Shown: positions 1 through 5,102 of the stretch, one piece after another
Layout: each line of letters begins with the position of its first letter
Numbering within the stretch: position 1 is the first letter of the stretch
Assembly: GCA_031283115.1 (NCBI GenBank)
Contig: JAITCK010000034.1
Coordinates: forward strand, 1-6,452
DNA length: 6,452 bases
Source: Cellulomonadaceae bacterium
Lineage (GTDB): Bacteria; Actinomycetota; Actinomycetes; Actinomycetales; Cellulomonadaceae
Direction: 5' to 3'
Notes under the pieces: generated by a model
Databases searched by the model: none
The model's input: the letters and a program-made list of their open reading frames with translations, nothing else
What the model was told of the DNA's origin: nothing
Position numbers and translations under genes: made by a program

Positions 1-453
1 AGTGTCGGTGGTTTCAGTGACAACAGCCTCATCGGCGACGGCAACATCATCATCGGCGGCGTCATCGTCGGCGGCGTCAGCATCACCGTCGGTGGCATCC
101 GAGTCATCGGCAACGTCAACAGGTTGGCTGTCGACGGCCTCAGTTTCGGCAGCCGTGTCAGCGTCAACCTCGTCCGGTTGGCTGTCGACGGCCTCACCAG
201 CGGTCGCAGGAGCATCAGCAGTGTGGCCTTCGGTGACAGCGTCGGCAGTGTCGACGTCACTGGTGTCAGGCGCGGCAGCATCAGCGTCCGCAGCGGCAGC
301 GTCTACCGGGACTGCTTCTGCGGCTGTATCGCCAGTGGTGCGGTCAACCGGCTCACGCTCGTAGGGCGCGCTGGGCGTGGAGTATTCAGGCGCCGCAGCC
401 TCGGGCGTCTGTGATGTTTCGGCCGACTGATCGGGTTCGGTCGGTTGACCCAT
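1..453 (-). CDS. Acidic low-complexity protein, N-terminal part (runs off left edge)
   Basis: The frame is open for 151 codons from an ATG at 453-451 to the window edge, with no stop. GGAG lies about 9 bases before the ATG, which supports this start. The visible protein begins MGQPTEPDQSAETSQTPEAA and then becomes almost entirely Asp, Ala, Glu, Thr, Val and Pro, for example DADAADDDAADDD near the left edge. There is no signal peptide or membrane segment in this part, and almost no Lys or Arg, so it should be intrinsically disordered and strongly negative. The motif EAVDSQP occurs twice, 18 residues apart. Such acidic N-terminal tails precede folded domains in several actinobacterial families (FtsY-like and DUF349 proteins are examples), but the domain that would decide lies outside the window, so no function is assigned. 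The opposite strand is also open (a Ser/Ala-rich frame), as expected of a GAC/GCC-rich repeat. The minus frame is preferred for its RBS and plausible N-terminus. Confidence 0.7.
   Translation of the reverse strand, partial: MGQPTEPDQSAETSQTPEAAAPEYSTPSAPYEREPVDRTTGDTAAEAVPVDAAAADADAAAPDTSDVDTADAVTEGHTADAPATAGEAVDSQPDEVDADTAAETEAVDSQPVDVADDSDATDGDADAADDDAADDDVAVADEAVVTETTDT
122..196 (-). repeat. In-frame 21-bp direct repeat coding EAVDSQP
   Basis: The same 21 bases occur at 122-142 and 176-196, beginning GGTTGGCTGTCGACGGCCTC on the plus strand. The copies are 54 bp (18 codons) apart and identical at the DNA level. They therefore look like a recent internal duplication rather than convergent codon choice inside the acidic gene. 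Confidence 0.8.
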
Positions 454-499
454 GAATGATGCTCCGTACTGGCTGTGTCTTGTGTGCACCCTGCGGCGC

Positions 500-589
500 T
501 CACGCTTTCTTGGGCATCTTACCGCCGAGGTCTGGCGGAGTGTGGCCTGTGTCCCACTCCTGCGCGTGTTCGGCGCGGTCGGTCACCAT
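500..589 (-). CDS. Possible 29-residue small protein
   Basis: A short ORF runs from ATG at 589-587 to TGA at 502-500. It ends 46 bp before the acidic gene on the same strand. The peptide begins MVTDRAEHAQEWDTGH and finishes with a Pro/Gly/Lys-rich tail (PPDLGG, then KMPKKA). Its composition reads like a real soluble peptide, mixed acidic and basic with a single Trp, and not like an arbitrary translation of GC-rich spacer. Against it, there is no Shine-Dalgarno sequence before the ATG, and the frame stays open upstream for about 18 codons without another ATG. I do not recognise a family. It could equally be the decayed C-terminal end of a longer gene. Conservation of the same peptide beside the acidic gene in relatives would decide. 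Confidence 0.35.
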   Translation of the reverse strand: MVTDRAEHAQEWDTGHTPPDLGGKMPKKA

Positions 590-615
590 GAAGCGGCATC
601 GGGAAGAGGCATCGG
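590..615. repeat. 13-bp tandem duplication
   Basis: GAAGCGGCATCGG at 590-602 is followed directly by GAAGAGGCATCGG at 603-615 (one mismatch), then by a partial third unit GAAACGG. It lies in the spacer immediately upstream of the possible 29-codon ORF. No function can be inferred from the sequence. Confidence 0.7.
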
Positions 616-663
616 GAAACGGGACCGCCAAGCCGACATGAGGTCATCACCGTGGCGACATCA

Positions 664-719
664 CTGTGTCGAACTCACCACTGTGTCGAACTCACTGTGT
701 TGAACCTGCTGTGTTGAAC
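664..719. repeat. Four-copy CTGTGTYGAAC array
   Basis: The 11-mer CTGTGT(C/T)GAAC occurs at 664-674, 681-691, 695-705 and 709-719, so the copy starts are 17, 14 and 14 bases apart. The first two copies carry C and the last two carry T at the variable position. The last copy abuts the stop codon (TGA, complement of 720-722) of the membrane-protein gene. A degenerate fifth unit (ATTGTGG) follows at 722-728, inside that gene's end. All copies have the same orientation. Candidate roles are a multi-site protein-binding array upstream of the left-hand genes or a simple expansion. The spacing is not one helical turn, so neither is proven. Confidence 0.8.
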
Positions 720-1193
720 TCATTGTGGCGGCGCGGCGCGGGCGAACCAGCGGCGGGGCGCAAAGGCGGCGAGCACGTAGAGTGCCACTCCCCCGTAACT
801 CCAGGCGACGCCCAGCCAAGGGAGGGGAATGTGGGCTTCGGGGGCGGTGATGAGCACGCTTGACCCGGTAGCCAGGGACAACAGTTCGATGGTGGCGATC
901 CAGCCTATTGCTGCCGCTACCAGGGATGTCATGCCTCCCAGGGCTCGGGCAAAAAGGGCGAGGGATGCCACGAGGGCGAAGGCGATGAGTATTCCGACGG
1001 GGAAGCCATGCCAGAGGGTGCGGTGGGCTGTTGTTCCAATGGCGGCCACAGCCACACCGAGTAGCAGGCAGGCCAGGGCGCGCAGCAGCACCCGCCCTAG
1101 GGGTTCCCTTTGTGGCCGGTTCGGCTGGTGCGGCAGGGGCGGCGCAGTTGTTGCGCCGGGCGTGGGGTTTGCAGTGGGGGTGTCGTCGCTCAT
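720..1193 (-). CDS. Four-helix integral membrane protein downstream of mshB
   Basis: This 157-residue protein starts at ATG 1193-1191 and ends with TGA at 722-720. The first 32 residues are a hydrophilic Pro/Thr-rich cytoplasmic-type tail. Four hydrophobic segments follow at about residues 35-54, 65-84, 88-108 and 125-145, and the protein ends in a short Arg/Ala/Pro tail. No catalytic or binding motif is visible. The start lies 11 bp beyond the mshB stop and there is no strong Shine-Dalgarno site, which suggests co-transcription and possibly translational coupling with mshB. From memory, small membrane proteins (annotated DUF6113 in Streptomyces) sit beside mshB in other actinomycetes. This gene matches in size, topology and position, but I cannot confirm the family from sequence alone. 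The function is unknown. A link to mycothiol is inferred only from position. Confidence 0.85.
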   Translation of the reverse strand: MSDDTPTANPTPGATTAPPLPHQPNRPQREPLGRVLLRALACLLLGVAVAAIGTTAHRTLWHGFPVGILIAFALVASLALFARALGGMTSLVAAAIGWIATIELLSLATGSSVLITAPEAHIPLPWLGVAWSYGGVALYVLAAFAPRRWFARAAPPQ

Positions 1194-1204
1194 CGAGGTT
1201 GAGC

Positions 1205-1987
1205 CTACGCAATGTTGGCGGTTGTGCGGGCGGTGCGGTAAGTCTCGGTGGCACGAATGGGCGAAAGCACGTTGTTGCTGAGGGCGTAGTAGCCGAGGAT
1301 GCCGCAGTGGCGGTCGGCATCGTCGGCGCGCCTGACGCCTTGGATTTGCGTGGCGTGGGCCGTCATCGCTGCCGTGACCTGATCCAGCACAGATGCAACG
1401 TCGATGGTGATGTCACCGGGGGCGTCTTGGTCGCTGAGGACTTCCCAGCAGGCGGGCGCATCGTCGCCCATCATCTGGACGGCCCGTGCGGTGACGGCGT
1501 GGGCGCGCACATGGTCGGGATGGCCGTAGCCCCCGTCCGCCTCATAGGTGACGACGATGTCTGCTGCGGCTTCCCGCAGCAGACCGGCCAGGCGGGAGGC
1601 GGCATCGTCCAGCGGGGCCACGGCAAAGCCTGCGGGTGCGGCCGGGTCTGGGCCGGCCAGGCCAGGGGCCACCCACACCATGCCGGAATCCTCATAGCGG
1701 TCTGGCAAACCTTCATCAAGGAAGTGGTGGCTAATGCCGTCCCCTAGGGCGGCAAGTGCTGCAGCCAACTCGCCTTCACGCCAGGCGGCCAGGGCAGGCC
1801 CGTCACCTTCCAGGCCAGCCATGCCCTCCGATGTCGTCCCAGGTAAAGCCAGGACTTCCCCGCGCTCCCCCCGCGTGCAGGTGACCACGGACACCGGCCA
1901 GCCCTGAGCCGCCCAGGTAGCGATGAGTCCGCCCGTCCACAGGGTTTCATCGTCCGGGTGGGCATGAACCACAACAAGCGACTGCAT
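1205..1987 (-). CDS. mshB: N-acetyl-1-D-myo-inositol-2-amino-2-deoxy-alpha-D-glucopyranoside deacetylase (MshB)
   Basis: MshB removes the acetyl group from GlcNAc-inositol, the second enzymatic stage of mycothiol synthesis, giving GlcN-Ins for cysteine ligation by MshC. It is a soluble zinc enzyme of the PIG-L/LmbE family. The zinc and catalytic motif HAHPDDE is at residues 8-14 (His10 and Asp13 as ligands, Asp12 as general base). GGYGHPDH is at 152-159 and supplies Tyr154, His156 and the third ligand His159. The C-terminal AHATQ (210-214) and ALSNN (235-239) also match the M. tuberculosis MshB sequence as I remember it. GGYGHPDH favours MshB over the related amidase Mca, which as I recall has GGYPHPDH. 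At 260 residues it is shorter than the M. tuberculosis protein (about 303); the missing stretch falls between the HPDH motif and AHATQ. The ATG lies 10 bp beyond the typA stop without a clear Shine-Dalgarno site, so coupling to typA is likely. Confidence 0.93.
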   Translation of the reverse strand: MQSLVVVHAHPDDETLWTGGLIATWAAQGWPVSVVTCTRGERGEVLALPGTTSEGMAGLEGDGPALAAWREGELAAALAALGDGISHHFLDEGLPDRYEDSGMVWVAPGLAGPDPAAPAGFAVAPLDDAASRLAGLLREAAADIVVTYEADGGYGHPDHVRAHAVTARAVQMMGDDAPACWEVLSDQDAPGDITIDVASVLDQVTAAMTAHATQIQGVRRADDADRHCGILGYYALSNNVLSPIRATETYRTARTTANIA

Positions 1988-1997
1988 GGGGCTAGTT

Positions 1998-3917
1998 TCA
2001 GGCTTTGGCGGCGGCCTTGGCCCGGGAGATGGCCCGTGCCCGCTCGGTGGCGTCCAGGTTGACTTTGCGGATGCGGACGATTTCGGGGGTCACTTCCACG
2101 CACTCATCTTCTTGGGCGAACTCGAGGGATTCTTCCAAGGTGAGTTTGCGCGGGGGCACCAGATTTTCGAAGGTGTCGGCGGTGGAGGACCGCATGTTGG
2201 TCAACTTCTTTTCCTTGGTGATGTTGACGTCCATGTCTTCGTTGCGGGAGTTTTCGCCCACGATCATGCCCTCGTAGACTTCCTGGGTGGGGTCAACGAA
2301 GAAGGAGCCGCGTTCTTGCAGGTTGATCATGGCGTAGGGGGTGACCACGCCTGCCCGGTCGGCCACCAGGGATCCGGTGTTGCGGGATTCGATGATGCCA
2401 GCCCAGGGTTCGTAGCCTTCGGCGATGGAGGAGGCGATGCCGGTGCCGCGGGTGTCGGTGAGGAAGCGGGTGCGGAAGCCGATGAGGCCGCGGGCGGGCA
2501 CCATGAACTCCATGCGAACCCAGCCGGTGCCGTGGTTGGACATGGTTTCCATGCGGCCTTTGCGGGCGGCCAGCAGTTGGGTGACGGCGCCCAAGTATTC
2601 TTCGGGTACGTCGATGGTCATGCGTTCCATAGGTTCGTGGACTTTGCCGTCCACAGTGCGGGTGACTACTTGGGGTTTGCCCACGGTCAGTTCGAAGCCT
2701 TCGCGGCGCATCTGTTCCACCAGAATGGCCAGGGCCAGTTCGCCTCGGCCTTGCACTTCCCAGGCGTCGGGGCGGGCGGTGGGCAGCACGCGCAGGGACA
2801 CGTTGCCGACCAGTTCTTGGTCGAGGCGGTCGCGCACTTGGCGGGCGGTCACCTTGTGGCCTTTGCCGCCTTTGCCGGCCAGGGGGGAGGTGTTGATGCC
2901 GATGGTCATGGAGATGGCCGGGTCGTCAACGGTGATGAGCGGCAGGGGGCGGGGGTCTTCGATGTCGGTGAGGGTTTCACCGATCATGATGTCGGGGATG
3001 CCTGCGACGGCCACGATGTCGCCGGGGCCAGCTTCGGCGGCAGGAACCCTGTCCAGGCCTTTGGTTTCCAGCAGTTCGGTGATTTTGACGGTTTGGATGG
3101 TGCCGCCGTGCCGAGCCCAAGCCACCTGCGAGCCTTTGTGGAGGGTGCCACTGTAGACACGGAGCAGGGCCAAACGTCCCAGGAAGGGGCTGGCGTCCAG
3201 GTTGGTGACGTGGGCTTGCAGGGGCATCTCCGGGTCGTAGGAGGGCGCCGGGATGGTGGCGAGGATGGTGGCGAAGAGGGGTTCCAGGTTGTCGTTGTCG
3301 GGCAGGGCGCCGTCGGCGGGCTGGGTGAGGGAGGCTGCGCCTACTTTGGCGGCGGCGTAGACGACGGGCACGTCCAAAATGGCGTCCAGGTCGAGGTCGG
3401 GGACTTCATCGTGGAGGTCGGAGGCCAGGCCCAACAGGAGGTCGGTGGTTTCTTCGACAACCTCGCTGATGCGGGAGTCGGGCCGGTCTACCTTGTTGAC
3501 GACGATGATGACGGGCAGTTTGGCGGCCAAAGCCTTGCGGAGCACGAAGCGGGTTTGAGGCAGGGGGCCTTCGGAGGCGTCCACCAGCAGCACCACGCCG
3601 TCTACCATGGACAGGCCGCGCTCTACTTCGCCACCGAAGTCGGCGTGGCCGGGGGTGTCGATGACGTTGATGGTGATGCCGTCGGCTTCCCCGTGTTCGG
3701 CGGCAGACGGCCCGGTGTAGCGGATGGCCGTGTTTTTGGCCAGGATGGTGATGCCTTTTTCGCGTTCCAGGTCGCCGGAGTCCATGACTCGGTCTTCGAC
3801 ATGCTGGTGGTCGCCGAAGGCGCCCGCCTGGCGGAGCATCGCGTCAACGAGGGTGGTTTTGCCGTGGTCGACGTGGGCGACGATAGCAACGTTACGCAGG
3901 TCGGAGCGCACAGCCAT
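1998..3917 (-). CDS. typA: Translational GTPase TypA/BipA
   Basis: TypA (BipA) is an EF-G-like GTPase that binds the ribosome and is needed for ribosome assembly and growth under stress or cold. Counted from the ATG at 3917, the 639-residue protein has all G motifs: G1 AHVDHGKT (14-21), G2 EKGITI (53-58), G3 DTPGH (87-91), G4 NKVD (141-144) and a G5-like stretch (YAAAKVG) near 187-193. A beta-barrel domain II starts around the AHVTNLD stretch, and EF-G-like and TypA-specific C-terminal domains follow. Its length is close to the roughly 600-640 of the family. An in-frame ATG also lies at 3929 (four more residues, MRPS). I prefer 3917 because the protein then starts with [17 protein letters not shown], like known TypA N-termini. 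Neither start has a convincing Shine-Dalgarno site. It is the first gene of the tight typA-mshB-membrane protein cluster and is separated from the ABC gene by a hairpin. Confidence 0.97.
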   Translation of the reverse strand: MAVRSDLRNVAIVAHVDHGKTTLVDAMLRQAGAFGDHQHVEDRVMDSGDLEREKGITILAKNTAIRYTGPSAAEHGEADGITINVIDTPGHADFGGEVERGLSMVDGVVLLVDASEGPLPQTRFVLRKALAAKLPVIIVVNKVDRPDSRISEVVEETTDLLLGLASDLHDEVPDLDLDAILDVPVVYAAAKVGAASLTQPADGALPDNDNLEPLFATILATIPAPSYDPEMPLQAHVTNLDASPFLGRLALLRVYSGTLHKGSQVAWARHGGTIQTVKITELLETKGLDRVPAAEAGPGDIVAVAGIPDIMIGETLTDIEDPRPLPLITVDDPAISMTIGINTSPLAGKGGKGHKVTARQVRDRLDQELVGNVSLRVLPTARPDAWEVQGRGELALAILVEQMRREGFELTVGKPQVVTRTVDGKVHEPMERMTIDVPEEYLGAVTQLLAARKGRMETMSNHGTGWVRMEFMVPARGLIGFRTRFLTDTRGTGIASSIAEGYEPWAGIIESRNTGSLVADRAGVVTPYAMINLQERGSFFVDPTQEVYEGMIVGENSRNEDMDVNITKEKKLTNMRSSTADTFENLVPPRKLTLEESLEFAQEDECVEVTPEIVRIRKVNLDATERARAISRAKAAAKA

Positions 3918-3938
3918 GGAAGGTCTCATTTCGTTTCA

Positions 3939-3957
3939 GGGGGAAATCTGGGGGAAA
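3939..3957. repeat. Two GGGGGAAA boxes upstream of typA
   Basis: GGGGGAAA occurs at 3939-3946 and 3950-3957, exactly 11 bp apart, which is about one helical turn. It reads TTTCCCCC on the coding strand. The pair lies between the hairpin at 3962-4010 and the typA start, where a promoter or operator would be. I see no convincing -10 or -35 pair, so a regulatory role is only a possibility. Confidence 0.35.
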
Positions 3958-3961
3958 GACT

Positions 3962-4010
3962 GAGCCCATCCTACGCTGTTGCGAAAAACCGCAGCAGCCA
4001 GGATGGGCTC
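3962..4010 (-). terminator. Long hairpin between the ABC ATPase gene and typA
   Basis: GAGCCCATCCT at 3962-3972 is the exact complement of AGGATGGGCTC at 4000-4010. Inside lies a second 9-bp stem (3975-3983 with 3990-3998, one G-U pair), closed by a 6-base loop (3984-3989). The only interruption is a small AC/C internal loop. It starts 27 bp after the ABC gene stop in the direction of transcription. It is followed by a weak pyrimidine run rather than a T tract, as is common for terminators in high-G+C actinomycetes. It should end transcription of the ABC gene and insulate typA. Because it is nearly symmetric it would also form a hairpin in plus-strand RNA. Confidence 0.75.
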
Positions 4011-4036
4011 GTCAATGAGTAGGGCAGAGGTTTGTC

Positions 4037-4837
4037 CTACAGGCCGGTGCCGATTTCTAGGGAGGCGCCGGGGATGGCGGCGAGGAGTTCCTTGGTGTAG
4101 TCCTGAACCGGGGAGTCGAAGATGGTGTCGGTGGATCCCATTTCCACAATCTTGCCGTTTTGCATGACAGCCACCTTGTCGGCAATCTGTCGGACAACGG
4201 CCAGGTCGTGGGTGATGAACAGGTAGGACAGGCCCAACTCTGCTTGCAGGTCGTTGAGGAGGGTGAGCACCTGAGCTTGAACCAGCACGTCCAGGGCGGA
4301 TACAGCCTCATCGAGGACGATAACGTCCGGTTTGAGGGCCAGGGCGCGGGCCACGGCGATGCGTTGACGCTGGCCGCCGGACAGTTCGTTGGGGAAGCGG
4401 CGCATCATGGACTGGGGCAGGGCCACCATGTCGAGAAGTTCTCGCACGCGGGCTTCACGCTGTTTGGCGTTGCCTACCGTGTGGATGCGCAGGGGTTCCT
4501 CAATGGACCGGTAGATGGAGAACATGGGGTCGAGTGACCCGTAAGGGTTCTGGAACACCGGCTGGATGCGACGTCGGAACGTGAATGCTTCTTTGCCGTG
4601 CAGGGTGGTGATGTCGGTGCCGTCGAATTTGACGGTGCCGTAGGAGGGGTCGAGCAGGCCCAGCACCATGTTGGCTGCCGTGGATTTACCGGATCCGGAT
4701 TCGCCGACCAGGGCCAGGGTGGTGCCTTTTTCGACGGTGAAGCTGATGTTGTCGACGGCGGTGAAGTCGGTGGACTTACCGGGGTGAGACCCACGGATTT
4801 GGAACACCTTGGTGAGGTTGGTGACTTCAATGGCCAC
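4037..4837 (-). CDS. OppF/DppF-type peptide ABC transporter ATP-binding protein
   Basis: This is a cytoplasmic ATPase subunit that powers import of oligopeptides or dipeptides (nickel and other substrates also occur in the family). From GTG at 4837 it is 266 residues and has every ABC motif: Walker A GESGSGKST (45-53), Q-loop VFQNP (Gln96), signature LSGGQ (152-156), Walker B VIVLDE (172-177), D-loop SALD (180-183) and switch His210. The form DEAVSALD and the end YTKELLAAIPG are typical of the second (F-type) ATPase of Opp/Dpp systems. It is shorter than the usual 300-plus residues and has only the beginning of the C-terminal oligopeptide-transporter extension. No permease, binding protein or D-type ATPase is in the window. 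The GTG has no good RBS, and its frame stays open upstream to about 4922, overlapping the zinc-ribbon frame one base out of phase. So the true N-terminus, or a fusion, is uncertain. Confidence 0.9.
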   Translation of the reverse strand: MAIEVTNLTKVFQIRGSHPGKSTDFTAVDNISFTVEKGTTLALVGESGSGKSTAANMVLGLLDPSYGTVKFDGTDITTLHGKEAFTFRRRIQPVFQNPYGSLDPMFSIYRSIEEPLRIHTVGNAKQREARVRELLDMVALPQSMMRRFPNELSGGQRQRIAVARALALKPDVIVLDEAVSALDVLVQAQVLTLLNDLQAELGLSYLFITHDLAVVRQIADKVAVMQNGKIVEMGSTDTIFDSPVQDYTKELLAAIPGASLEIGTGL

Positions 4838-4953
4838 GTCACCGCTGCCTGTGGCGGCGGGGGCGGGGCTGCCCCTACCTGCGTACCGCAGCCGGCGCAG
4901 AAGGCCGTGCCCTCTTCAAGTGGTGTGCCACAGTTTTTGCAGAATTTTGCCAT
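4474..4953 (-). CDS. Zinc-ribbon module whose frame runs out of phase into the ABC gene
   Basis: From ATG at 4953-4951 the first 37 codons encode a clear zinc ribbon: CKNC (Cys5, Cys8) and CAGC (Cys19, Cys22), then GTQVGAAPPPPPQAA, a typical proline linker. This is the N-terminal module (zinc_ribbon_2 type) that usually precedes a membrane anchor and an extracytoplasmic domain. After about codon 38 (near 4840) the frame stays open to a TGA at 4474, but that translation is only an out-of-phase reading of the ABC gene and is Ser/Pro/Thr-rich nonsense. An in-frame ATG at 4974 exists, but the perfect RBS fits only 4953. It may be a truncated relative of the upstream WG protein, the N-terminus of a frameshifted zinc-ribbon/ABC fusion, or a real short protein with a junk tail. 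The zinc-ribbon part is certain; the status of the gene is not. Confidence 0.55.
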   Translation of the reverse strand: MAKFCKNCGTPLEEGTAFCAGCGTQVGAAPPPPPQAAVTWPLKSPTSPRCSKSVGLTPVSPPTSPPSTTSASPSKKAPPWPWSANPDPVNPRQPTWCWACSTPPTAPSNSTAPTSPPCTAKKHSRSDVASSRCSRTLTGHSTPCSPSTGPLRNPCASTR

Positions 4954-4958
4954 TGTTT

Positions 4959-4964
4959 CCTCCT
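4959..4964 (-). promoter_or_regulatory. Consensus Shine-Dalgarno AGGAGG of the zinc-ribbon ORF
   Basis: On the minus strand AGGAGG is followed by AAACA and then ATG at 4953, so the spacing is five bases. It is the only perfect ribosome binding site I see in the window. It selects the start at 4953 over the in-frame ATG at 4974. It also indicates that the zinc-ribbon frame is or recently was translated, because the ABC GTG 114 bases further on has no such site. Confidence 0.85.
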
Positions 4965-4992
4965 TTGTTGCCATGGGTACCTACTTTCGTGA

Positions 4993-5095
4993 GGGGGGAC
5001 GGTTCTCTGTCATGTCCCACATGACAGGGCGCATGACAGGTCATGTGGGCGACATTAGACAAGAATGACATGACTAGAGAACCGTCCCCTCCCCC
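4993..5095. repeat. Palindromic REPIN/MITE-like element
   Basis: The outer arms are GGGGACGGTTCTCT at 4995-5008 and its exact complement at 5076-5089. After a single bulged base (5075) the pairing continues for eight more (GTCATGTC 5009-5016 with 5067-5074). An inner hairpin pairs CCCACATGAC (5016-5025) with GTCATGTGGG (5040-5049), sharing base 5016 with the outer stem, and ATGACAGG occurs twice (5021-5028, 5033-5040). TTCTCTGTCA is found at 5003-5012 and again at 5096-5105, where it overlaps the WG gene stop codon. From memory, GGGGACGGTTCTnTTGTC-like palindromes are dispersed in many bacterial genomes beside REP-associated tyrosine transposases. No transposase is present here, so this would be a non-autonomous copy. 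It fills the gap between the WG and zinc-ribbon genes and could also act as a terminator. Confidence 0.8.
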
Positions 5096-5102
5096 TTCTC
5101 TG

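Noticed and set aside
2..364. Ser/Ala-rich 120-codon frame on the plus strand
   Set aside because: It is the complement of the GAC/GCC-rich acidic gene. The minus frame has an RBS and a natural N-terminus, while this one is only Ser/Ala/Val repeats.
303..503. 66-codon minus-strand frame overlapping the acidic gene start
   Set aside because: It is out of phase with the acidic gene, has no RBS and is Arg/Pro-rich. The GGAG-preceded ATG at 453 is better supported.
661..1320. 219-codon minus-strand frame overlapping the membrane-protein gene and the mshB end
   Set aside because: It is Arg/Pro/His-rich without motifs and is incompatible with mshB and the four-helix protein, whose frames are clearly real.
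1031..1747. 238-codon plus-strand frame antisense to mshB
   Set aside because: It overlaps the catalytic core of MshB and shows no recognisable domain.
1986..4022. A 678-codon open frame on the plus strand opposite typA
   Set aside because: It is Gly/Val/Asp/His-rich with no domain and lies antisense to typA, which has every GTPase motif. Long antisense frames are expected opposite high-G+C genes.
4840..4880. Classical -1 programmed frameshift site between zinc ribbon and ATPase
   Set aside because: The C-rich codons do not form an X-XXY-YYZ slippery heptamer in the zinc-ribbon frame, and no clear downstream pseudoknot is visible. Only a non-classical slip or an indel remains possible.
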